Below, in pieces: positions 36,232 through 48,559 of a stretch of DNA of 64,000 bases. Source of the DNA: Anniella stebbinsi (taxonomy: Eukaryota; Chordata; Lepidosauria; Squamata; Anniellidae); the NCBI GenBank assembly GCA_029215795.1, contig JARDYH010000001.1:193075654-193139653 (forward strand), written 5' to 3'. The first letter of the stretch is position 1. Every line of letters starts with the position of its first letter. Both the position numbers and the translations under genes were made by a program. The notes under the pieces were generated by a model, which saw only the letters and a list, made by a program, of their open reading frames with translations, ran no database searches and was not told where the DNA came from.

Positions 36232-36571
36232 CGATAATCTAACTAAGACTTTAACAGTATCTGGATAATTTTTTTTAGCTTACTAATAGTTCTCAATCAG
36301 TCTACTGTCTAGGAAGGTGTTACTATTTTGATCAAACAAGGAACCGTATCCATTTCCAGTCTAAGTCTTTTTTTCTCCACCATCAAAACTATTTAGAAGG
36401 ATCAATATATGTCATGCATTTTCTTTTTTGTAGGTGCCTTGTTTAAACTTCTACTCTTTAAGTAGAAGGCAGCAATCCATATGGGTGTCTGGGTTGAACA
36501 CTATTCTGAGCTCTTTCTATAGGAGAATCCCACAGCTTACATATTCAGAATGCACCTACTGGCTTCCTGCA

Positions 36572-36715
36572 CGTATGAATATAAGGAGAGAGGTGCTGGA
36601 TCTGACAAAGGCCTATCTAGTCCAGTATTCTGTCTGCACAGTGGTCAATCAGCTGCCTATCAGAAGCAAGCAGGGAGGACATAAGTGAAATAGCTTCCTC
36701 CTTTTGTTTCTTAGC
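36572..36715 (+). mobile_element. CATAAGAACATAAGAA-type repeat, degenerate
   Basis: GAATATAAGGAGAGAGGTG, CTGGATCTGACAAAGG, TCTAGTCCAGTATTCTGTC and CAGTGGTCAATCAGCTGC follow the order of the 47234 copy. Confidence 0.65.
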
Positions 36716-36749
36716 AACTGGTATTTCTAACACTGAAAATATTCTAGAT

Positions 36750-36882
36750 CAAGGATGGGGAACCTGTGGCTGTCCAGATGCCATCATCCCTGACCATTGA
36801 TGAAAGCTGATTGGCATTTGAGCTGGGACTGATGGGATTTGGAGTTCAACAACATCTGGATGGCCACAGGCTCCCACGCATG
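36750..36882. mobile_element. hAT-like palindromic MITE, 133 bp
   Basis: CAAGGATGGGGAACCTGTGG at the left mirrors CCACAGGCTCCCACGCATG at the right; CCAGATG and CATCTGG lie just inside. The flanks TTCTAGAT (36742-36749) and TTCCAGAT (36883-36890) are an 8-bp duplication with one difference. Confidence 0.85.
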
Positions 36883-37979
36883 TTCCAGATCAAAGCATCT
36901 ATAAGCTCCTACACACACCTTTGATGTTCTGGTTTGTTTTTTTACTTCAAGTCAGATCAGAATCATAAGTGCCCAGATGAAGAACCTGCATTCATATGCC
37001 AAAGAAACTTCAATAGAAATAATTCACAGGTGAGCTTCCTCTTTGCCAGCCTTGGTAATGGGTATAATAATTTATGTTGGCAATAGCAGCTTCTCAGATT
37101 TATGCCATGACAATTAAACAATAAATACCACTGCAGATTCAGTTTCCGAGAAAATGGTGTAAAAGATGTTGGAGCAGAGCACTGTTTTAAAAGGCAGGTT
37201 AGGATGATTTTACAAGGCCTGTCATTTCTCATTAGGCTCAGTATGAGTCTAACTTTGCTCATCCAGGTTATAGCATCAGAGGAATTTAGACTGAAATTAA
37301 ATCCTTTCAAGAGCCCACAGGGAATAATATATCCCTTATATATAGTTTCAACTTGTACTGAAGTTGCCTGTCTGTGGACATTTTAGCTAAATGGGCATAT
37401 TCAGGAGAGAGATGTTAGGTGATTGGGTCATGGGCATTCATGTCCTGGGAGTTTTGGGAGCTTCAGAAAACAACCAGTGTTTCAAATTGGGACAGGATAG
37501 TCAGGGCACATGCCTGAAGATGAGCAGCCATGGACTGAACTGAGTTGTAAAATGAAGTCACTGTGACTGCGAGCCTGTGTGCATTTTCCTGGGTGTTAGC
37601 TTCATTGACCTGAATAAGACTTACTTCTAAGTAAATGTGCATGGGATTTCTCTGATAAATGCTAAAATTTTGGGGGATTTTTTTCTAACCCAAATTGTCA
37701 TGTGGGGGATCATTGTGGGAATTGCAGTGGAGAAGGGAAGGACCAAACCTCCTCTCCCCATGAACTGTATTGGGGCCCCACGCACATAGTTTTCATTTAA
37801 AAAACACACACATGCAAATATAATGTGTAGTTTGACTGTGGAGAGTCCATGAGATGGTCTAAGGCAGGGGCGGGCAACTTCGGGGGGGGGGGATGTCCGG
37901 GGGCATGTTTGCCCCCCAGACCTCCCCCTGTGGGCTGTACACATATGAACCCTGCAGGTGCCAGATAAACAAATGGTAA

Positions 37980-38087
37980 CCATAGCTACGATGGAGTGTC
38001 CAAAGGGTCAAAATTAGCTTGTTTGCAAGCTAATTAGCTTGCAGTCAAGCTCATTTTGAACCTTTTGGTACTCCATAGTGACTATGG
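37980..38087. mobile_element. 108-bp near-palindromic MITE-like hairpin
   Basis: The 42-bp arms 37980-38021 and 38046-38087 pair at about 80 percent. Between them lies the perfect 18-bp palindrome GCAAGCTAATTAGCTTGC (38025-38042). No target duplication is clear. Confidence 0.75.
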
Positions 38088-38118
38088 ATGCAATTTCCCC
38101 CATATGTATGTATATGTA

Positions 38119-38151
<33 letters not shown>
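38119..38151. repeat. (AT)n microsatellite
   Basis: CATATATAT run, over 30 bases. Confidence 0.95.
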
Positions 38152-38154
<3 letters not shown>

Positions 38155-38824
38155 CGAGGGGCAACAGAAGCCCTATGCATATGCAGACTGTGGGCTGTGT
38201 CTATGGGTAACTAGTGGAAAGCTGGTTGTGGAGTGTAGTAGCAGGTTGAGAGGAGGGCTCAGACAGAGGTGGCTGCAGAATAAGGAGAGTTTTATAAGCA
38301 CAACTTGCTTATTGGGGGAGAGTTGTGATAAAAAAAAATCTGACCGAGGGTGTTCCAAGAACCAGTGAACAGGTCATGCTCTTCCCAAGCATCCCTTTCT
38401 ACCAATCTCTGAGACTTCTCACTTATGTTCTTTCAAAATGTGTATCCATAAGATATTTCTTAGGAATGTAATGTGTGAATAAGACCAACATGCATGTCAG
38501 AAAAGTGCATTCATGAGAGAGCCAGGATTGATTGCAAATGCCCATGAAGAATGTACTCAGTCATAACTGTGGGTTTGCTGCCATGGAATGAGTGGCATAG
38601 CCCTCGCGGCTGCTTCAGCTGGGCTTGTCTGGGTTTTAGATGATGGTGCATTCGTACAGATGTTATTTCATATCTTTATGGGCCAGTTAAGCAGTAGTGT
38701 TTTAGAGCCGCAGGACAACTCTTGGAATGTTTCCTGCAGTGAGATACATATGTAGATGTTTATGTGAATGGGGCAGGATCCTTTCAGCTTCTGCTTAGAT
38801 TCTGCGCAGTTGTGATTCATGGGG

Positions 38825-38901
38825 ATTGTCAAGAAACAAGGTGTGTAGTTGACTCATTCACTCAAAAGATTGTGGGTTATATGAACCTGTTTCTTGACAA
38901 T
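38825..38901. repeat. 77-bp inverted repeat
   Basis: ATTGTCAAGAAACAAGGT (38825-38842) mirrors ACCTGTTTCTTGACAAT (38885-38901), differing by one extra A. Confidence 0.8.
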
Positions 38902-38930
38902 TGTTTCTAAAATGCTATAGGACTAAAATG

Positions 38931-38980
38931 ACTATATATATATATATCAAAATAAAACCAGCACAACAACAGCAACCCTG

Positions 38981-39011
<31 letters not shown>
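38931..39011. repeat. two (TA)n runs around a short spacer
   Basis: TATATATATATAT, a spacer with AAAACCAGCACAACAACAG, then a longer TATATA run ending at 39011. Confidence 0.93.
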
Positions 39012-39013
<2 letters not shown>

Positions 39014-40287
39014 CCACCAGTATCACTTTCATAGCTATGAAGTGGCAAATTACTTTATCCTAAAATGAATAGATATTTGATCTATTTACCTTTGTCCTCA
39101 TGCACAGTTCTCAAGAACACATCATCTCATTGTTCTTTAAAATTTATCACCTGCGTTTATGTCTATTTATGTCTAAGTACAAATCTAAACTCACAACATT
39201 CTGTACAGTGGTGATTATAAATGCCTCATGAAGACAGATAGGACAGTGTTATAAATGGATATTTAAAGGATACTCAGAGGATAAATTGAGGCCATAAATC
39301 GTGCTTCATAAGCCTACCCAGCAGTAGTCAAACAAATAATGGCAACAAATATTCTTGCTAATTTGTCACACCTCCTTTAATTGAAAGCTAGTGTGCAGGA
39401 TCCATCAGGAAGTTCTCCTGCACAAGCTGAAACAATTAGGAACTGTGCAAGAACACAGTAGCACTCTTTTGCAATCTCCATTCACTTCCAAGGGGCTTGC
39501 GCAGGAGATATTCCCACTGCCCGTGCCCAGAGTTAGGAAGTCAGTGGTCCTCAGAGTTTTGAAAGTATCAGCAAAATCTCTGGCAGTTCAACTTTTCTAT
39601 GTGTGAAAAGTGTACAGGAACAGATGAAAAATGAATGTCTACCAACATCAAAGTAAAAAACAGTTTTTTGAAGAGAAGAAACAGCAATAGCCAGACCGGA
39701 GCACTGAAAATTCACTGGGTGTTTTTTTTAAAGTTTTTTGTTTTTTTGTTTTTAAAAGTACCTTGTCTTTCCAAGAATAACTGTAACTACATGTTGTACC
39801 CCCAGTTTTCTGAGTAACACATGGCCACAATATAAATCCCAAGGTTATCTTTTTGCTTTCGTACAATTGTTTTATCCAATGGGCAAATTCCATTTGACAC
39901 CCATCAACCTTTATTTCTCCATGATTTGGTTATTTAAACTAAATAACACACCGTTGGGCTAAAGAAAAATTGTGTAATAATAGTAATAAAACTGAATACT
40001 GCTACAATCTGAGAGATCAGGATAGCCTCTTCCTTAAAGATAATAAATCAATAGCTATTAAGACTGGGATCCATGTAGCTACTCTTAGGGAATTTGTTTG
40101 TCAAACTGCTTGTCAGAGTCCTTTCAGTTTCAAAAGAGGTTTGCCATGCTTGCCCAGTTCTTTGGGTCCAGCCCAAAGTCCATTAAATAACACCATACTG
40201 GCTCAATGACTGAGCTACAATTAACAGCTCCCACAGAACAGTTTTAAGCTTTTTCTGTAAAATGCTTTAAGTTGGAACATGCGTAGC

Positions 40288-40375
40288 ACAATCTTTTACA
40301 TGTCTGCTCAGAAATAAGCCCCTTTGGGATCAATGGGACTTTCAGGTTAGTGAGCACTGGATTACAGCTTTAAGG
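40288..40375. mobile_element. GCAATCCTATGC MITE relative
   Basis: GCACAATCTTTTACATGTC, GATCAATGGGACTTTCAGG and GGATTACAGC match the family order with many changes. Confidence 0.45.
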
Positions 40376-40454
40376 CAGTATGTAAAGCTGCCCATGAACC
40401 AGCAGACCCACCTCCAGTGCAACAGGAATCTAGCACTTCCTAAAGCAACCAAAA

Positions 40455-41282
40455 TGTGACATTTTATTTATTTATTACATTTCTATACTGCCCAATAGCC
40501 GAAGCTCTTTGGACGGTTTACAAAATTAAAACCACGAAAACCATTTAAAATATAAAACAAACAACCATGTAAAAACATAATATAAAATACAGTATAAAAG
40601 CACAACCAGGGTAAAACTGAGCAGCAATGCAGAAATCTATACAGTTTTAAAATACAGATTTAAAACAGCAAACTTAAAAATTAAGCTGATAAGCTGTTAA
40701 AAGACTGAGAAAATAAAAAAGGGTTTTACCTTGCGTCTAAAAGAGTATAATGTAGGTGCCAGGCAAACCTCTCTAGGGAGCTCATTCCACAGCCGGGGTG
40801 CCACAACAGAGAAGGCCCTCCTCCTGGTAGCCACCTGCCTCACTTCCTCACCCCTGAGGGTGATCTTAGTGTCTGGGCAGGTACATATGGGAGGAGGCGT
40901 TCCTTCAGATAACCTGGCCCCAAGCCATCTAGGGCTTTGAAATGTAATACCAGCACTTTGAATCGGGCCCAGACCTGGCCAGTGAAGCTGGAAAAAGACA
41001 GGTGTATTGTGGTCTCATTGGCCATTCCCCATAAACAGTCTGGCTGCCCTGCTTTGTGCCAGTTGAAGTTTCTGGACTGTTTTCAAAGGCAGCCCCACAT
41101 AAAACGCATTGCAGTAATCCAGACGAGAGGTTCTCAGAGCATGGATAACTGTAGCTAGGTTATCTCTGTCCAGATAAGGGTGTAGTTGGTATATCAGCCT
41201 AAGCTGATAAAAGGTGCTCCTTGCCACTGAGTCTACCTGTCCCTCAAGTGACAGTTCTGAATCCAGGAGCACTCCCAAACTA
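40455..41282 (-). mobile_element. L2-clade LINE, 3' part with RT remnant
   Basis: On the minus strand the element enters near 41280 and ends at a TTTATTTATTTATT tail near 40460. The coding remnant at 41278-41015 includes LGVLLDSELSLEGQV-like sequence (locally GVLLDSELSLEGQV) and SRLDYCNAFYVGLPLK, typical of the region after the RT core in L2-like elements. A shifted frame (41025-40840) continues with FKALDGLGPGYLKERLLPYV, the usual C-terminal end. The frame break and missing 5' end make it inactive. The 3' UTR contains GAGCTTCGGCTATTGGGC as in the other copies. Confidence 0.88.
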
Positions 41283-41501
41283 CGAACCTGCTAAAATGGC
41301 TCATTCCCAGGATTGCTCTAAGAAATGCTAGCTTCCTGTTGTGCTGGTGATGGTTCTCAGTGGAAGCACAAGGACAGAGTTGGCTACTGTCTGCCAACAT
41401 TGGATAAAGCTTCATGCGAATAACCTGTGACCTAGAATTATGATGAGAGAGGGAGAAAACTGTCTCCCTATCCACTTTCTCCAGACCTTCACTCACTTTT
41501 A

Positions 41502-41610
41502 TTCTAGGGAAAACAATCCCAGATGTTGTAACCGTTCTTCATAGGAGAGTTGCTCCATCCCCTTGATCATTTTCTGTAGTTTTTCCAACTCTACAATTCC
41601 ATTTTTAAGT
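41502..41610 (-). pseudogene. CR1-type LINE ORF2 C-terminal fragment
   Basis: Minus-strand translation contains KMIKGMEQLSYEERLQHLG then LFSLE, which resembles the C-terminal KMIKGLE..LSYEERL..LGLFSLEKRR segment of CR1 ORF2 as I recall it. The fragment is short and abuts a CA/GA microsatellite. It is separate from the L2 copy just below it. Confidence 0.6.
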
Positions 41611-41690
41611 GCGGTGACCAGAGTATTCCAAAATGGGGTGTTGGGTAGAGAAGCTTGGAGGCACAATTTGGTAGTTGGGGAATGGGTTAA

Positions 41691-41692
<2 letters not shown>

Positions 41693-41776
<84 letters not shown>
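41693..41776. repeat. (CA)n(GA)n compound microsatellite
   Basis: ACACAC units to about 41729, then AAAGAGAG and GA units to 41776. Confidence 0.97.
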
Positions 41777-41778
<2 letters not shown>

Positions 41779-43504
41779 TTCTCTGTTCGTAATTGCTCCC
41801 TGGAAGAGCTACTTTTCCCTGTTGAGAATTTGTGTGCTGAAGCTCGCTAAAATCAATGGGCTTCGTTATCAACGCAATAATCTATTCTGGGTGAAGATAC
41901 ACTTCTGTGATTGTATCAGGATGCACCAGTTTAATAATCTCTCTGCAATTTATCTAGTATGATCTCCTGGTTAACATTGTGTTGCATATCATCTCCATCC
42001 TAAGCACAGACTGGATGGACACAGCTGCCTGTTCCTTCTAACTTTCTCCTATGAACTGGGCACGTAAGCATCAATGCTTTGATCCTCTTGGATCTGGTCT
42101 TCATCGTCACCTTAATCACCTTCTAGCCTCCTTCAGATGCCGAACTAAGGTGCCAGTAAGAAATTACCTCAGAAGCCAAGAATGATAGATTGGACCAAAC
42201 TGAGCCATAGGCAGCCCATTTAAGGAATCTGTGGTGCATTCTTAGAAGTTAACTTTACAAGATAGTATAAAAAGGCAGCTGTCACAGCAAATCTAATTTT
42301 AAAATGTTAAATACAGTGTGACAGTAGGCTATTAAGATAAAAGGTACAGCAAATATAACATTTTTTTCCTGATGTATGTTGGCAATGGCCATTTTAGATA
42401 GCCAGGGACTAATAGAATCATGGATGAAGTGATTTGAGGTGACTGTATCCATTACAGCAGGCCCTGCAATCCTTTTCCCTGAATTCATCATTTTCTGAGG
42501 CAAGTCGTTAAAAGATTAGCTAATCATTTTAATATTGTAGTGCCCATCTTATAGAAAACATAGTTTACGTGTTTCAGAACAAAACTATTTAAGGTATTTA
42601 GGCCTTGTGCCCTTTGATGCGCATAGATTGCAACAAATAGGTGTTTTCTATTATTCATCTTAAGGTACAATGCACTGTAGGGATATTTTGAATCCTTGCC
42701 TCTCTTGGTCCATCCTGCCTTTTCCCTCCCACCCTGCTTCTTGCCCATGTTCACCCAGGAATTCATAAGTCCATTGCATCTATCTGCTACAAATTAAACA
42801 GGACAGAAGGAAGCAGGGAAGAGACACAGGAAAAGGTAAAGGGCATAGAAAGCAAAAGAGGAATGTGCCAAGAATGCCTTTGTCTTTCAATACATATGTG
42901 GAATGGAGTTCAGAGAAGACCTGTCAGTTGTGACATATCTTTGGTATATCATTTGTTGCTAGATAACAAAGCTGTGCAAGCCATGTCTGGATTGTCAGGG
43001 TGAGAATAGCCACTTTGATATAAAATGCCCCAAATCATGTCCTCCCCGCCATTAAAAATGAAATAAAAACGAATGAAGAACAAATGTCACCAATCATCCC
43101 TCTCCACATTGGGTAATGGCCTGGCCTCCTCTCCCATTTCCACATTAGAGCTAATACAGTTCAATATTCTATGCAATATATACCAGAACCTGAAACATTT
43201 GTTTTCTCAAAGATGGCTGTTCCAAACGCAAGATTATGGCATGGCAACAATTACAATATCTGCTTAATTGTGAAGTGGTGCCCTTTTAGACCGAGGCTGC
43301 ACCGTACATCATCTTAGTCATGTCCCCATTTACTCATCTTTTTTCTAGTCTAGAAATCCACAAACCTTTCTTCATAGTGGCGTCTCTTCAGGCTCTGGAT
43401 CATATTGGTTACCTTTTTCTGTAAGGTTGCCAAGTAACCTGAGTCTTAGACCATGAGATTTGGGGATGGAGCTTGGGAGTTTAAGTATGGTACTTATATT
43501 GACT

Positions 43505-43645
43505 GGCTCCTCCTCTCCATTCTACCCTCATAACAGCATTGTGGGGTAGGTTAGGCTGAGAGTCCGTGACTGGTCCAAAGTCTCCTAGTGAGGTTCATGG
43601 CTGAATGTGAACTTGAACCCAGGTATCCCAAGTCAGGGGCAGTGT
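43505..43645 (-). mobile_element. MIR-like CORE-SINE
   Basis: CTACCCTCATAACAGCATTG, TGGGGTAGGTTAGGCTGAG, GACTGGTCCAAAGTCTCCTA and GAACTTGAACCCAGG are the reverse complement of a MIR-type SINE. The B-box-like GAACCC lies towards the high-coordinate end. A partial relative (AACCCTGTGGGGTAGG) is at 21779-21794. Confidence 0.75.
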
Positions 43646-44394
43646 GTGCTATCATTAGGGTCAGGGGACAAGTCTGTTTGTGCCTATTGGCCCATGTAGA
43701 GCCTGGTGAACATTGGGCAGAGCTAATAGCAGTCTGAGGAAACATAAAGGTGCCTCAGGGTGCTCACCAAGGCTTACCTGCTGAACACTATTCAGCATGA
43801 CCATGGTACAGTGACCAACCTATCCAATTCCCCATATAACTCCCTCTCTTTGGATCACTGCATGGTAGGCACAAACCCTAGTCAATCGGAGGGCAGATTT
43901 TAAAAAATCCTTCCTGGCCCCAAATCGATCAGCTGAACCTGCACTGACAAAGTAGGGTGGGTGGACTGAGGCCAAGCAGGACGAAGAGACTGAGTGGTCC
44001 TTATATACCCCATGGTTCCTGTGTTACATGCATTATGACACTTTGGGAGGCATGTGCTCATGCTGGGAAAAGCCTCCAGAACTTGCTTGAGTCTCTAGTT
44101 TGTTTACATGTTGAAATGATTAATCGTAGGCTAAAAAATTCATGCCGTATTTCCTAAAAACCAAAATGTCAGTCCAGAAGTATTAATATCCATTGGTATT
44201 TTTGGCATTTATTTCAGAAGGATCTGGATTTTCTCCCCCCACCACTCAAAAAAACCCTTCTGAAGAGTAGATTTCAATTTAATAATAATTAAAAAAGGAT
44301 ACCAACAAGATCTGTTCGCTAGCCCGTACACGTTTTTCTTAGATATGGGTACTGACAATATAAACCTCCCAGCTAGAGAAACGTTTGGCAAATG

Positions 44395-45060
44395 GCTGCT
44401 GTTGTAATTACAGATGGAAAATCTTATTTAGCACTTTAATTAAGACTCCCTGTTATTGATATCCAATTGCCTAGGAGAGAGTTCATTTTGTGTGGAAGGA
44501 ACAATGTTGTGTTCTTTCCCCTCCCAGCACAAATTTATATTAGCCGTGTTTTAAATTTCAGACAAAGCCCACCAATGATATTATGAGGTTGCATGAAGGT
44601 TAATGTAATTTAGGCAGATGGGGAATTGCAGATTCAACTTGTTGTCACAATAATGAATGTGTTTGAAAAGACATTCCTCTGGCAAACAGGAGAAAAATGA
44701 AACTGAGCACACACATGCATATGCACATACAGACATTTAATATTACTGGCTACAGCTTTGATATATTAAAGAAAAAGCAAGGTAGATGCATTTGGATTGT
44801 TTTCGCCAATCACTATGAGGAGCAACCTTATAGGCTGTCCCCCACCTCCCCGTCAATGCACCTTTAATACTGACTTGCCATAATTTTGCCTGACAGTAAT
44901 GACAGAGCATTTGATCCGAGTCGGGCAGAATTTTATAGCTCTATTAAATATGGTTTCCCCTCCTCCTCTCACACAGACATACGTTTTCTCCTTCCACAGT
45001 GCATAGCCCGATGCAATAGCCCTTACAATAAATCCAGTTCATGAAGCATATTCAGAGGAG
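44395..45060. other. repeat-free, complex intronic stretch (candidate conserved element)
   Basis: No recognisable repeat over more than 600 bases. Homeodomain-like TAATTA words occur: TTGTAATTACAG, CACTTTAATTAAGAC. AAATTTCAGACAAAGCCCAC and GGTTAATGTAATTTAGGC are high-complexity. Regulatory function is a guess from composition only. Confidence 0.3.
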
Positions 45061-45179
45061 GGTGGATTTTCTTCTGGCTTGTCAGTGTTTGCCCTTGTTT
45101 GCTCAATAGGGGCCATCTTAGGCTCTCTGTGAGTCTGTCAGGCATTAAATAAAGGGAAGAGTGAGAAGGAAGGGCTGTA

Positions 45180-45320
45180 GTTTAGGAGCAGGGCCCATGT
45201 TTGGCATTCAGAAGGGCCCAGCCAGGTCTAGATGGCGCTGGGAAACACTCCTCTCTGAAACCCTATAAAGATTCCAGATAGGAAATACTTCTGTCTGAAA
45301 TCCTATGAAGAATTCTAAAT
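45180..45320 (+). mobile_element. tRNA-derived SINE copy with internal duplication
   Basis: GATGGCGCTGGGAAACACTC and CTCTGAAACCCT are the reverse complement of the SINE body at 19585. An approximately 42-bp unit (GGAAACACTCCTCTCTGAAA...) is then repeated as GGAAATACTTCTGTCTGAAA. The tRNA-like head upstream is degenerate. Confidence 0.55.
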
Positions 45321-45390
45321 AGTTGGGTTACTTGAGTTTTTAAACAAAAAGCACCTTCAAGGGAAAAAAATGTAGAGCAAGAGACTTAGT

Positions 45391-45928
45391 GGACCTGTTC
45401 AGAAAACATGCTAAGCCATAGTTAGGCCGCTAAGCCATGGTTAGGCCACTAACCCTTTTGCAGCAAATGGTTAGTGAGTGTGTTTAAACCATGGTTATGT
45501 AGCCACCACGGTTAGGAATGGTTCACATGACATGCTAAGTCTTAGGCTGACCATATGAAAAGGAGGACAGGGCTCATGTAACTTTAACAGTTGTAGAGAA
45601 AAGGGAATTTCAGCCAGGGTCATTTGTATGCAATTAGTTCCTGGTGAAATTCCCTCTTCATCACAACAGTTAAAGGTGCAGGCATTATACTAGAGTGACC
45701 ATATACAAAAGAAGGCAGGCCCCCTGCAACTTTAACTGTTGTGATGAAGAGGGAATTTCACCAAGAACTAATTGCCTACAAATGACACCGGCTGAAATTC
45801 CCTTTTCTCTACATGAACCCTGTCCTCCTTTTCATATGGTCAGCCTACTAAATCTTCATTTACATGACACACTAATCCATAATGTTTAGCTCAAAATGCT
45901 TAACCACCGTGGCTTAGCAGGTCACTAC
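45391..45928. mobile_element. MITE interrupted by another MITE (host copy B)
   Basis: It begins near GGACCTGTTCAGAAAACATG and ends near GTGGCTTAGCAGGTCAC. It shares GTTAGGCCACTAACC, TTTTGCAGCAAA, TATGTAGCCACCACGG and CATAATGTTTAGCTC with host copy A at 10014-10861. The palindromic hAT-like element at 45543-45847 sits inside it. Confidence 0.7.
45543..45847. mobile_element. palindromic hAT-like MITE, copy 5
   Basis: The 305-bp element from TAGGCTGACCATATG to CATATGGTCAGCCTA is flanked by CTAAGTCT (45535-45542) and CTAAATCT (45848-45855), an 8-bp duplication with one change. The central boundary TATACTAGAGTGACC is present near 45687. Confidence 0.9.
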
Positions 45929-46439
45929 GGCCAACAGCCGGACCTAGAAAAATCCAGTCTTTGGCTGCTTGACACAAAGATTCCCACTTCTGGAACTCAT
46001 GTTCTGCTTCTATTATTTGTACCAGAAATGCTGCCACCAGCATAGCGCTCCATCTCAATTGGGAGAAACCTGCAGAGCAGGATATAACCACTTAGCAGTA
46101 GCAGGGGGCTGTAGAAATGTTCAGGGCTGCCCTGCTCCTTCTGCCACATGTTGCAACCTGCCTGTTGGGCGGGGGATTGTGCACAGTAGGGTCATCATGA
46201 CTGGAAGACAAAGCTAGCATCTGTTTTGCTTCCACTTGGACAATTTGGGCAATCAAGCTGATAAAGTTGTAAATTTCACTGAGACATTCAGAGAGATGTT
46301 TTGTTTACCATAAGTCAGGGACTTTTCAAAAGTTAATAATGACACAAGCACTATTTTTGTATATTTTTCATTCAGTTGGGCTGTGTTTGACACAACACTG
46401 ACTTGTCTAAAATTAATAATAAGTATCTATTTGTGGGCT

Positions 46440-46545
46440 TCCCACACACAGCTAGCTGGTTGGCCACTATGTGAACAGAATATTAGACTAGCTAGACCTT
46501 TGGTTTGATTCAGCATGGCTCTTCCTGTGGTCTTAAGAGGTGCAT
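46440..46545 (-). mobile_element. CATAAGAACATAAGAA-type repeat fragment
   Basis: CTGGTTGGCCACTATGTGAAC, AGAATATTAGACTAGCTAG and TTGATTCAGCATGGCTCTTC correspond to the reverse of the 47234 copy. Confidence 0.6.
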
Positions 46546-47233
46546 ACTCATATCTAGTCCAATGTGCATAGGCCTGATAATTTGCCATTTTACTCCACCC
46601 CACCCCCCTGTTTTTTCCAAGTAAGGGTTGTGCATTAGGTGTAGATTTCCTGGGTCCTAGCGGACAGGTGCCAGGTGGATTCTTAGTAGAAGGAATACTT
46701 CCTTTTAATATTTTTCCTGCACAGTTATTCTATATAGTGTAGTCCCAGAAAACAAGACACAATTTTTAGAAAGCTGTCACCTAAGGGGGAAGAAATCTGT
46801 TGATACATGAGGCATGCGCTGTTTTCTGAAGACATGCTTGAAAGATTGCACAATTATTTCAAACTTTAAAATGATTAAAAATTAACAATCAGCACTTTGG
46901 ATGACTTTGGATGAGTCAGAGGTATCCTTTTGGAAATCCCAGCTGCCTGAGATATCACCGAGGAGACAGCCAAGCAGGTAATTGCCTTGTTGAAACTCTC
47001 TTAGCTGTGATGCAGAAAATGCTCCAGGTACAAGGCATAGAATTTTTTGCCTTGGTGTTGCTGAAACCTTGGCCTGCTGAATTTGTTCCCTTTTGGGGAT
47101 GTTCTCTTCAGTGTATTGACAACACCTCGCTATGTTTATCTGTACAAGGCACAATGCAGGTAGGATAAGGTACAATGGCTGTCATGCCAGCTTGGCTAAT
47201 TACATCCAGTAGGTCTGGCGTTACGACCTCCAT

Positions 47234-47395
47234 CATAAAAACATAAGAACATAAGAAGATCCATGCTGGATCAGACCAAGGCTCCATTTCGTACAGCATT
47301 CTGTTCACACAGTCGACAACCAGCTGTCTACCAGGGACCCAACAATATCCTCCTACCTGTGTTCCCCAGTAACTAGTGTACATAGGCAGACTGGG
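47234..47395 (+). mobile_element. CATAAGAACATAAGAA-type repeat, best copy
   Basis: CATAAGAACATAAGAAGATC, CATGCTGGATCAGACCAAGG, CAGCATTCTGTTCACACAG and TGTGTTCCCCAGTAACTAG give the full order used to identify the copies at 25905, 36572 and 46440. Confidence 0.75.
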
Positions 47396-47962
47396 GGCCA
47401 GGCTGCCAGCACAAATGATGCTGTTGCCACTTGTGCCCCCCCCCCAAAAAACTGTGCCCCCCCCAAAAAAAAGCCATAGCGAAAAAGAAGAAAGATGCTG
47501 TTCTACAACCCTTTGCTGGAGAATTTCTGTTCCCCATGGAGAAATTTGGTGAAACTGTGCCCCCAGTTTCTTTACCCACTAATAGAGTAGAGAATTTTGA
47601 GAGGTCACTTCTGCACAGCTCTACTTTAAAGCACTAAATGCCTTAGGGCTTTAAATCTGAATATGATCTTGCCTGATAGCTAAGATCATGTTCGGAGACT
47701 CTTCCCTTCCTCTTTCAGCAGCCATTTCATCTTCAATCTGTTGGTTTATTATTAATTTTACTGGTGGCTCCTCCACGTTTTTAATTTTTAAAAAAAGTTT
47801 TAAGTGTTTAATATTGTTGTAATCATCATCATCATACCAAAATACATCCACACCAGTCACACTTAAAACATGCTCAATTGTCAGGTAATTCCTGACTCAG
47901 CAAAAGACAGCATGACTTGGCAAAGACCATCATGTTGGTCTAGAAAAACCGCCATGAGCGAT

Positions 47963-47964
47963 AA

Positions 47965-48011
<47 letters not shown>

Positions 48012-48022
48012 GAATAATAATA
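47963..48022. repeat. (AAT)n microsatellite
   Basis: About twenty AAT units with one AAG interruption. GATTGTAAACCACCCCAGTT just after it (48046-48065) resembles an L2-type 3' end. Confidence 0.96.
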
Positions 48023-48559
48023 TTGCTGCTGCTTGGTGTTATGATTGTAAACCACCCCAGTTGGGTAGTTATACAAATCTAATACATTAAATGAAATAAT
48101 AAATGCCACTGCAGTGTTTGGAGATGTGTTGTGGTGATTGCTTTAGAGCGAAGTATAAAACTGGGGCCAGCAATTAGTGCTCACCAGGACACTCCTCCCC
48201 AGTATGTCCACGGGGCTCTAGAGGGGAGGGAGCCCACCACCACTATGGACACTTGGGGCAACAGGGATCTTGGAGGTGGGTGGGCTTCTCCCTCCCTCCA
48301 GGCATTTCTGGCAGAGTTGGGGGGGGGCAAGAAAACTGAGAATCCAGAGTAGGGGCCGGACCCAAGCTTTTCCCTTGCAGCAAATTACAGTGGTGCCCAA
48401 GACACTTTCTATAATGTCAAATGGGCCCATGGGCCTAAAAAGGGTTGCTTATCCCTGGTGTAGAGGTAACATAGGATGGTTCAACTCTCCTGGCACTGTT
48501 TTACTGTGTTCTTAAAGAATAAACATGTGTTTTTTCTCTAGCCAGGTTTCATCAAATAG

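Noticed and set aside
41693..41776. His/Thr and Arg/Glu repeat frames
   Set aside because: They are translations of a (CA)n(GA)n microsatellite.
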